NCBI RefSeq assembly: GCF_000003815.2
Contig: NC_049982.1
Location: 3,554,207 to 3,580,195, forward strand
Length of the DNA stretch: 25,989 nucleotides
Source: Branchiostoma floridae
Taxonomy: Eukaryota; Chordata; Leptocardii; Amphioxiformes; Branchiostomatidae
Direction of reading: 5' to 3'
Part shown: positions 1 to 17,700 of the stretch, in pieces
How the letters are laid out: the number at the start of each line of letters is the position of its first letter
How positions within the stretch are numbered: the stretch's first letter is position 1
The notes under the pieces: model-generated
Database searches by the model: none
What the model saw: only the letters and a program-made list of their open reading frames with translations
Told to the model about the DNA's origin: nothing
Program-made: the position numbers and the translations under genes

Positions 1-228
1 AATAAGGGAAACATAACAAATCTACAGCCTGCCAAATAAGGGAAACATGACAAATCTACAGAAATAAAGATTTTCCAGGAAAAAAATGTGTCTTCCAAGA
101 AGACAATAATTTGTTCCAAGAATCAGGAGACAAAAAGCGCATTTTTTTTTTTACTTAAGTGCTTAATGTAGATTCGTACATCAAAACTGAAATTACAGAA
201 GCAGGAAACAAGCTGTGACCTTTATATG
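1..228. other. Intron sequence, nothing recognised
   Basis: AT-rich sequence beginning with a short direct repeat (AATAAGGGAAACAT occurs twice in the first 50 bases). No exon is seen. Confidence 0.5.
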
Positions 229-9453
<9,225 letters not shown>

Positions 9454-9469
<16 letters not shown>

Positions 9470-9675
9470 CTGGGTCAAAGGTAAAGCCTAAAGGTTCACC
9501 ATTATAATCATCCTGAGTCAAAGGTAAAGGTTTGCCATTATAATCATCCTGGGTCAAAGGTAAAGGTTCGCCATTATAATCATCCTGGGTCAAAGGTAAA
9601 GGTTCGCCATTATAATCATCCTGGGTCAAAGGTAAACGTTCTCCATCATAATCATCCTGGGTCAAAGGTAAAGGG
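9454..9675 (-). repeat. 36-bp minisatellite carrying the STK38 start codon and its acceptor
   Basis: Six units including the exon edge. On the minus strand each has ACCTTTGACCCAG|GATGATT followed by ATAATGGCGAAC: the acceptor, first exon bases and ATG. In the decoys, ATGGCGAAC is followed by CTTTACCTTTGA, so each would encode M-A-N-L-Y-L and stop. Confidence 0.92.
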
Positions 9676-9679
9676 CCTG

Positions 9680-9950
9680 ATTTACACAAGGAAAATTGTC
9701 TGATCACAATTCACCCTTGCTTTTCTTGCCACTTACCTACTGATTTTCAAAATGACGTTGCCTGAAAAGTAATGACGGCAATGATTTGAAATTTGGAGGC
9801 TTCATTCTACGGAGTTGTGCCTCAAAATAAATTTGACTGGTGCTTATTATTTCTGTTAGTTTCCCTGAACAGAAATGCCTCTAGTCTACTTTGCTTATTA
9901 TTTTGCTGCATCTCGGTGTACTAGTATGTCCCTGCGTCACGTGTTTCCCT
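9680..9950. other. Unique intron or 5' flank, nothing recognised
   Basis: AT-rich non-repetitive sequence with no exon or element signal. Confidence 0.4.
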
Positions 9951-9954
9951 GTGT

Positions 9955-10280
9955 GCATGTCATTGTGTGAGTGTGTGTAGGTGTTTTCTTGTGCATGCTT
10001 TTTTTAGCCTATATTTGTATGCATTCGTATGTGTGTGTGTACATGCAATAGTCTGTGTTGTGTGCACGTGCACGGGTGTGCATGCATGTGTGTGTGTATG
10101 CATGTGTCTGTATTTTCCTGTGTGTGTGTACATGTGTTTATCATCAATATGTATAATGTGTGTGTGTGTGTGCGTGTGTATGCACGTGTGTGTGTGTGTG
10201 TGTATGCATGTGTGTGTGTGTGTGTATGCACGTGTGTGTGTGTGTGTGTATGCATGTGTGTGTGTGTGTGCATATCTCTG
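9955..10280. repeat. TG microsatellite
   Basis: Impure (TG)n with GTATGCATG/GTATGCACG interruptions every ~30 bp. Confidence 0.95.
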
Positions 10281-10311
10281 CCTGGTGGGAACCAAACTAG
10301 ATTGTGAAAGT

Positions 10312-10530
10312 ACCGTTCTGTCCTGTCCTACCGTTCTGTCCTGTTCTACTGTTCTGTCCTGTTCTACCGTTCTGTCCTGTTCTACCGTTCTGTCCTGTTC
10401 TACCGTTCTGTCCTGTTCTATCATTCTGTCCTGTTCTACCGTTCTGTCCTGTTCTACTGTTGTGTCCTGTTCTACCGTTCTGTCCTGTTCTACCGTTCTG
10501 TCCTGTTCTATCGTTCTGTCCTGGGTAGGA
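10312..10530. repeat. 18-bp minisatellite
   Basis: The unit TACCGTTCTGTCCTGTTC is repeated about 12 times with few changes. The minus-strand frame is an RTGQNG-type artefact. Confidence 0.95.
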
Positions 10531-10539
10531 AACTACAGA

Positions 10540-10886
10540 ATCACAGAACACAAGACTGTTAGGTCGGTCAGACTGCCCTCCCCATCCCAGCCTGGTGCCT
10601 CCATCAAGTCGGGTGCCTTAGCCGGGTTCGTGCACTAACAGCTACAGTGACTGTTCCTCTGCGAGCTTATTTATAGTCTAACAAGGCCAACGTCAATGCC
10701 AGCCCGTATCTGGAAAAGTGGCGGCTATCGCGGAGGCAGCCCGATGTTGGATAAACACCCGGCAGTGCCGCAGTGCCGCCGTCCGGGCGCACGTCTTTAT
10801 AAACATCATTATACAGCGGGAGGAGAAAACCTCTACACAGACAAAAACTCGCTCTTAAGGTGGACACCAAGTCACGGCCGACCTAC
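10540..10886. other. GC-richer unique sequence, no gene recognised
   Basis: No open frame resembling a known protein. It lies just downstream (minus strand) of the candidate STK38 5' UTR exon. Confidence 0.4.
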
Positions 10887-11010
10887 CTTAAGACATTGGA
10901 GTCTGTGACTCTGTCGCGTCTTCAGGAGCTAGAGGACCAGACCCTTGGAGGCGCCGAGGCCACTTTCTCCTGCCCTGCCGCCTCACTCCGCCGGCTTACT
11001 CCGCGCAAAC
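10887..11010 (-). other. Candidate 5' UTR exon of STK38
   Basis: The minus strand has a strong donor, TCTTAAG|GTAGGT, at 10887, in GC-rich sequence 1.4 kb upstream of the start-codon exon, which opens with an acceptor rather than a promoter. The upstream boundary is a guess. No coding potential is visible. This is inference from one splice site. Confidence 0.35.
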
Positions 11011-11960
11011 TGGTGGGGTGATGACAGAAAATAGTTCTCTACTTTCAGTTCCTCAATTCGCAGAAATTTTCACCTGTTTCCGTTTCAATCTGCCTACAGC
11101 ACGGGATTTCGCAAGACAAATCTCCAGTGCAGGAAGAATAACCCCCTTTGATGGAGCAGAAATGCGGCCCTTGTGGCGGAGTGATACAGTACGCCCTGGG
11201 TGCATCAGCAACAACAAATCCCAAAATCCAAAATCGCCTGACGCTTTTTCCAGTCATAAGGTGCCAAGTGCAGACCCCCAGCGATGTGATTTCAATCTAG
11301 GTATGTTTGGGTAAAAAAGAAAACCAAAACTCGATGATTACTGAAAACTGAGTGTGCACTTCCGGAATCATGATTTTCGACCTTTGAACTTTGACCTAAC
11401 ACAGAGTGCGCTGGCGCGCGTGGTGCACGATGCTGGACTCTCGAGCTCTCCAAGCAGAAGTTGGGAGGTTGGTGGGAGTGTCGTGGCCTTTTCTCTCTTT
11501 TCCTCCACGGTTCTCAAAGAACATCCCCTCGTCTTCTGAGCCTCTGATTTATAGGTGCGGAGGTCGGACAGAAAAGGTCACGATCATTCCCACCAAACCT
11601 CTACTTGAAGAGTTGCTAGGCTACCAGTAGCGCCTGGCCGACTAAACCCCACAGTGCCGAAATCTCATGACAAAAATATTGTTCTCCTTACAGCAGGGGG
11701 AGATAGTCCGACTGAGACAACTTTTTGTTCGGGAACAATTGATTTTCTGGATTCTGCCTCTGTTTCCACGAATCTCTGTCTTCCGGGAGGGATGTAAAAT
11801 GGGGTCCCGGGCTCGAGGAGGCGCCTCGACAACTTAAACAGCCTCATTACTCACTTTGGGTACCTGCCTATGGCACTGGCTGAAAACAGCAGCTTGGTTC
11901 TGCAGTACGTCCCTTTCTAGTTTACCCCAGTCTTCGTGCATGGGCCCCACATTGTTGCAG
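11011..11960. other. Intergenic region between STK38 and the SIKE-like gene
   Basis: Mixed-composition unique sequence. It should contain the STK38 promoter if the 10887 donor is real. No reliable TATA, initiator or exon was identified; short frames look random. Confidence 0.4.
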
Positions 11961-11966
11961 CATATT

Positions 11967-12065
11967 GGTCTGGCTAGAGACGTGTATGTGTGGTCTGGCT
12001 AGAGACGTGTATGTGTGGTCTGGCTAGAGACGTGTATGTGTGGTCTGGCTAGAGACGTGTATGTG
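11967..12065. repeat. 25-bp tandem repeat, four copies
   Basis: GGTCTGGCTAGAGACGTGTA plus TGTGT, four nearly perfect copies ending beside a hairpin. Confidence 0.95.
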
Positions 12066-12068
12066 AGT

Positions 12069-12120
12069 TAGCCTCCATAGCAGGCTTTCTAAGGTCCCAG
12101 AAAGCCTGCTATGGAGGCTA
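12069..12120. repeat. Perfect 22-bp inverted repeat (hairpin)
   Basis: Arms 12069-12090 and 12099-12120 are exact reverse complements (core GCCTCCATAGCAGGCTTTCT) around an 8-base loop. It may be a miniature transposon end pair, a terminator-like structure or a precursor hairpin; the sequence alone does not decide. Confidence 0.9.
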
Positions 12121-12560
12121 TATATGAGTGCAGTGTGCGTGAAAAGTACTGTAAGCTTTGAACAAATGAATGTTTAATCCGTATAAAATTTTCCATAAAA
12201 ATATTGAAACGAACTTGTTGTCTCTCTAACCGCTTCAATTCGTCTGTAGTTGGTCTCCTGTGCTTTCCTTCCCTTCCATCTCCCTTTCTGCTTCCAAACA
12301 CGTTTCACACTCGCTGCTGTCTCCAGTTTGTCGGCTTTTGCACACTGTAGGCGGTTGCAGCTCAACTTTCCTTTCTCCGATCACTTTTGTCGTTTGCTCT
12401 CATTAGTAGTTCTCATTCTCTTCTTCTTAATTGTTCAAAACGAACTTAAAATCATCGGCGGGTTGTTCCTGTAACGCACACAACATTCTGGGACTATCTC
12501 CTAAAGGTCAGAGGTCACCCAGGAGATGAACAGAAACAAAAACTGCACCGAATGCTTCAC
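12121..12560. other. Unique sequence downstream of the SIKE-like gene
   Basis: Two overlapping minus-strand frames of 60-70 codons show basic low-specificity composition. No family is recognised and no splice context supports them. Confidence 0.35.
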
Positions 12561-12567
12561 TTCAGTC

Positions 12568-12573
12568 TTTATT
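12568..12573 (-). terminator. Poly(A) signal AATAAA
   Basis: Minus-strand AATAAA about 600 bp after the stop codon, the first such hexamer seen downstream of the gene. Confidence 0.6.
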
Positions 12574-12639
12574 CAACATTTACAAAATCTTTCTAAATTC
12601 GATACATGCGAAATGGAACTTCAGTGGTTTTGGTTTTAA

Positions 12640-12950
12640 CCAGTCAGCGACGTTCCAGTGAACATGCCTGACCAATGGCCTTGCAGTTAACAAGTGCCTT
12701 TATCCTGACCAATGGCCTTGCAGTTAACAAGTGCCTTTATCCTGACCAATGACCTTGCAGTTAATAAGTGCCTTTATCCTGACCAATGGCCTTGCAGTTA
12801 ACAACTGCCTTTAGCCTGACCAATGGCCTTGCAGTTAACAACTGCCTTTAGCCTGACCAATGGCCTTGCAGTTGACAAGTGTCTTTATCCAGACCAATGG
12901 CCTGGCAGTTAACAACAGCCTTTAGTCTGACCAATGGCAACAGGCCTAAT
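12640..12950 (-). repeat. 36-bp minisatellite in the 3' UTR
   Basis: The unit contains CTGACCAATGGCCTTGCAGT and TTAACAAGTGCCTTTA, about eight copies, diverging toward the stop codon. Confidence 0.92.
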
Positions 12951-13165
12951 GAAAAATGTCTCAGATGAGCTAACCTGTACATATAACACCTCTGTATGTA
13001 GGGCAATTGTGGGACACAAGAACAGGCTAGTATGTACAGGTATATACAGGTGTTCCGTGCCTGTACAGTGTATATGACTATACAGACTTCCCTTCACTAG
13101 ACAAAAAGTTTAACACAAAACTATACAGAATTTCTGCATGAGACAAGCTGAGCAGGAATGCCGTG

Positions 13166-14779
13166 TCACGTGTTCTTGTCTGACATCTCCAGATCAGGCT
13201 CTGTACTTTTGGATTCACTTTCTACCACATCAGTTTTCTGTTTTACAGTGTTATTTTCACTTTCTACATCACTTGCACTTTCCAAAGTGTCAGTTTCACT
13301 TTCCACAATGTCTGTCTCACTCTCGTCCTCGGATAACCAAGTCACTTCTGCCTGCTCTGGCTGCTGGAGGGGTGCAGGGTTCGGTCTTGCTTCCTGTGTG
13401 GCATCCTGGCTTATTTCTGCACCTGTTCCTTCCACCTTATTAAGTGTGGCATCTTGTCTTATTCCTTCACCTGTTCCTTCCACCTTAGGATGTGTGGCAT
13501 CTTGTCTTATTTTTGCACCTGTTCTTTCCACCTTATGAAGTGTGGCATCTTGGCTTATTCCTTCACCTGTTCCTTCCAACTTAGGATGTGTGGCATCTTG
13601 TCTTACTCCTGCACTGACAGCAGTGTCTGGCAGCTGAGAAGCAGGTTGTCTTGTTTCTGTGCATGTGTCTGTTTGTTTCTCATGTTTCACCAGTTCTTGG
13701 GTGTCATGTTTCACCAGTTCCTGGGAGTCAAGTTTCACCAGTTCCTGGGTATCATGTTTCACCAGTTCCTGGGTGTCATGTTTCACCAGTTCCTGGGAGT
13801 CAAGTTTCACCAGTTCCTGGGTGTCATGTTTCACCAGTTCCTGTGTGTCAGCTTGAGGAGTTCGCTCCTCGATGCAGGCATCTGGCTGTGAAACGGCCTC
13901 CTCACGTCTGCCTCCCTCGCTGTGTAGCTCTGCTGTCTTCAGTGCTTCCTTACCGTCTGGCCCACCCCTGCCCTGCGGCCCCTCTAGTCCACCCCTACCA
14001 GCCGGCCCCTCTAGCCCACCCCTTCCCTGCAGCCCTTCCCTCCTAGCCGGCCCATCCCTACCAGCTGGCCCATCCCTACCAGCCTGCCCCTCTAGTCCAC
14101 CCCTACCCTGCAGCCCACCCCTACCAGCCGGCCCCTCTAGTCCACCCCTTCCCAGCGGCCCCTCTAGTCCACCCCTACCAGCCGGCCCCTCTAGTCCATC
14201 CCTACCCTGTGGCGCCTCTAGTCCACCCATTCCCTGCGGCCCCTCTAGTCCACCCCTACCAGCCTGCCCCTCTAGCCCTTCCCTGCCAGCCGGCCCCTCT
14301 GGCCCACCCCTACCCTGCGGCCCCTCTGGCCCATCACTACCCTGCGGCCCCTCTAGTCCATCCCTACCCTGCGGCCCCTCTAGTCCACCCCTACCAGCCG
14401 GCCCCTCTAGTCCACCCCTACCAGCCGGCCCCTCTAGTCCATCCCTACCCTGTGGCCCCTCTAGTCCACCCCTGCCCTGCGGCCCATGTGACCCATCCCT
14501 ACCCTGCGGCCCCTCTAGTCCATCCCTGCCAGCCGGCCCCTCTAGTCCATCCCTGCCAGCCGGCCCCTCTAGCCCTTCCCTCCTAGCCGGCCCCTGTGGT
14601 TGACGTGTATCACTAGTGTCAGGTGCAGTAGTTCCTGTTGGAGGCTTGTCTGTAAGAAGTGGCGTCTGTCTGGGAATGTACGGCGGTGGGGGCTTCTCCT
14701 CCCTGCGACCTTCAGCTGGTCGTGTGACCTTGAGCTTTGTGCTGATCTCAAGAAGTTCCCTCAGACCCTTGTTCTCCAC
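13166..14779 (-). CDS. FGFR1OP2: SIKE/FGFR1OP2-like terminal exon with coding minisatellites
   Basis: The acceptor TCCCTGCAG is followed by [17 protein letters not shown], the family's conserved last helix. The same frame then stays open for another ~520 codons to a stop at 13166-13168. Layout in protein numbering: Pro-rich linker ~192-231, Gly-X-Y tract ~232-447, QELVK octads ~480-535, 16-residue DAT repeats ~564-627, acidic Ser/Asp/Glu tail ~645-706. The plus strand is also open in places (Pro-Ser frames); those are shadows of the GC-rich repeats. A cryptic donor near AAG|GTCACA could in principle skip the repeats. Confidence 0.88.
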   Translation of the reverse strand: MENKGLRELLEISTKLKVTRPAEGRREEKPPPPYIPRQTPLLTDKPPTGTTAPDTSDTRQPQGPARREGLEGPAGRDGLEGPAGRDGLEGPQGRDGSHGPQGRGGLEGPQGRDGLEGPAGRGGLEGPAGRGGLEGPQGRDGLEGPQGSDGPEGPQGRGGPEGPAGREGLEGQAGRGGLEGPQGMGGLEAPQGRDGLEGPAGRGGLEGPLGRGGLEGPAGRGGLQGRGGLEGQAGRDGPAGRDGPARREGLQGRGGLEGPAGRGGLEGPQGRGGPDGKEALKTAELHSEGGRREEAVSQPDACIEERTPQADTQELVKHDTQELVKLDSQELVKHDTQELVKHDTQELVKLDSQELVKHDTQELVKHEKQTDTCTETRQPASQLPDTAVSAGVRQDATHPKLEGTGEGISQDATLHKVERTGAKIRQDATHPKVEGTGEGIRQDATLNKVEGTGAEISQDATQEARPNPAPLQQPEQAEVTWLSEDESETDIVESETDTLESASDVESENNTVKQKTDVVESESKSTEPDLEMSDKNT

Positions 14780-17700
14780 CTGCAGGGACATAAACAGCAT
14801 GACAGCACAAGGTCACGGGAGCTGCTCACATGACAGCACAAGGTCACGGGAGCTGCTCACATGACAGCAAAAGGTCACGGGAGCTGCTCACATGACAGCA
14901 CAAGGTCACGGGAGCTGCTCACATGACAGCACAGGGTCACGGGAGCTGCTCGAGAGAGAATGGTTTACAATGTGATAAAAACTGTGGCTGTGGTCATGGA
15001 AGCTTCCTCACATTACAAAAGAAGGTGAGGGAGCTGCCTCACGAACCAAATATCATCCCTTTCCATCCAGGTTCTGCCAACCTCGGCCTGATGTTGTAAT
15101 AAGGACACTAACCAAATATCATCCCTTTCCATCCAGGTGCGACCAACCTCTGCCTGATGTTGTAATAAGGACACTAACCAAATATCATCCCTTTCCATCC
15201 AGGTTCGACCAACCTATGCCTGATGTTGTAATAAGGACACCAACACCAGGACTGTGCACCTACAAGGTGTGATGCAACCTGATGTTGTTATGACAGCTGG
15301 AAAACAACTTATTTTACCAGCTTTGGTGGGTTTTGCTTAAAATACCCTGGGACAGTAAGCTTCCCACCTCTAGCTGTGCCACTCTCTCCTGTTCCTTAGC
15401 AACACAATCGTCGTCAACGGCGATGGCCTTGGCCATGACAGCCGCCATCTCGCAGATCTTCTCAATCTTGTTCTGGACTTCCTGAAACACCAACAAAACA
15501 CACCCATGTCCAGTATCAGGGTGAAATGCACGAAGTTGTCCTAAGTTAAGTTAGATGTCTGAAGTTGTCCAAAGTTGTCCAAAGTTGTACGAACTTGTCC
15601 GGAGTTATGACGTCATCTAAACTTTGGACAGTCAGCCGGGTGGTGTACGGAGTTGTACGAACTTGTCCGAAGTTATGACGTCACGCTAACCATGACGTCA
15701 TCTAAACTTTGGACAGTCAGCCGGGTGGTGTACGGAGTTGTACGAACTTGTCCGAAGTTATGACGTCACGCTAACCATTACGTCATCTAAACTTTGGACA
15801 GTCAGCCGGGTGTACTGATCAGGTCGCGTATTCCTAGGAAGATGTCGCCTAGCTTGACTTTGGCGATATATATACTCCACTACGCGTCTACAAGTTTTCT
15901 GTGTTACGTTCAAATGTCTCAACTGTCATTTCTAGAACCTTTCTTCTAATGTTCTCATCTTCTTAGACGTCACAATCTGACGTTTACGTCACTAACTCAG
16001 GTGTTTTGTAATTCGAAACCGGAATGCGTTCTTCGAACGGTGTCGTTTTTCAGTCTAACAGTTTGAAACCGTGTGGCGATGAAGTCGCCACGGCTACTTT
16101 TTAGTCCGTGTATGAGCGGGGATCAAAATGACATTTACCTGTTGTCTTGGCAGGCGCTGGGAAATCTACTATCTGTAAATGGATTCAAGATCTTGTGACT
16201 GATGTTTACACGAAGTTGCGGAAAGACCATACGGACAGTGGTAGTCCGTCTGCTGGGTTTACTTATGTACTAAATGGTGGAAGTACTTCAATTAATTGTT
16301 AAATTACAAGGAATAACATAACAACTACTACTTCTTATGATACAAAGTAGTGAAAGATGACTGCAATACATGTAGTTTATAAATAGATAGGGGAGATGTT
16401 TTCAGGTACTTGTATTTAGAAGTGACGTAAAAAATGGGAAATATAATATTAAGAGTGAGCTTAAATTATTTTGTGCGCATTGTTAAAACGAACGTTAAGA
16501 GGAGAAATAAAAGACCAAAAAAAAGTGAAATAAATGAAATTTTTTACAATGCATGAACATTGATTTTGTGCTGATTAATGTGCATCTATATTTTATTTGT
16601 TTATATGCGTGAGTGGTGTGTATCTTATTTACACATATATAAGTTTTTACTATGTATTAATTAACTTTGGACAAATTCGTACACATGCCGCCCTACCCTG
16701 CCCACTGTTCCAGAGTTAGATGACGTCACGTAACTTTGCACAAGTTAGGACAACTTCGCACACTTGTTGACCTACCCTGCCCACTGTCCAAAGTTAGATG
16801 ACGTCACGTAACTTTGCACAACTTAGGACAACTTCGCACACTTGTTGACCTACCCTGCCCACTGTCCAAAGTTAGATGACGTCACGTAACTTTGCACAAC
16901 TTAGGACAACTTCGCACACTTGTTGACCTACCCTGCCCACTGTCCAAAGTTAGATGACGTCACGTAACTTTGCACAACTTAGGACAACTTCGCACACATG
17001 CCGCCCTACCCTGCCTACTGTACGAAGTTAGATGACGTCACGTAACTTTGCACAACTTCGGACAAGTTCGTACACTTGTTGACCTACCCTGCCTACTGTA
17101 CGAAGTTAGATTACGTCATCCAATAAATGTTTTGACGTCATCTGTGACTCCCGATATAGCATCAAAGCCAGTGGGAAACGGTTGTAACTTCGTACAACTT
17201 CGTACAACTTCGTACACCCTAACTTCGTGCACTTCACCCTGATACTGGACATAGCTCACAAAACACATGTCAGTCTCATGGAACAGCAACAAAACACATG
17301 TCAGTCTCATGGAACAGCAACAAAACACACGTCAGTCTCATGGAACAGCAACATAACACATATGAGTCTCATGGAATAGCAACATAACACATGTCAGTCT
17401 CATGGAACAGCAACAAAACACATGTCAGTCTCATGGAACAGCAACATAACACGTCAGTCTCATGGAACAGCAACATTTTTGTTTATTACCTTGATAGACC
17501 TCACCTATGGAGAGGCAGCCAGTTGCAGCCTTGTCCAGCCAATTTGTTTGTTTGTTTGTTTATTACCTCACCTGTGGAGAGGCAGCCAGCTGCAGCCGTG
17601 TCCAGCCGATTTGTTTGTTTGTTTGTTTATGACCTCACCTGCGGAGAGGCAGCCAGCTGCAGCCGTGTCCAGCCGGTTTGTTTGTTTGTTTGTTTGTTTA

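Larger units (their letters stand above)
12560..13165 (-). other. 3' UTR of the SIKE/FGFR1OP2-like gene
   Basis: Runs from the stop codon to the AATAAA at 12568-12573 (minus strand). It includes a 36-bp tandem array at 12,640-12,950. Confidence 0.65.

Noticed and set aside
11406-11630. Plus-strand frame ending EKVTIIPTKPLLEELLGYQ, with an acceptor-like TTTATAG
   Set aside because: The composition is plausible, but no partner exon, homologue or promoter is seen.
12089-12365. Minus-strand basic frames that could be a transposon protein fragment
   Set aside because: Two overlapping frames of 60-70 codons with no recognised domain, splice site or codon signature.
13872-14603. Plus-strand 243-residue Pro/Ser-rich frame
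   Set aside because: Antisense shadow of the Gly-X-Y coding repeat. The minus frame is anchored by the family-specific [10 protein letters not shown] segment and a good acceptor.
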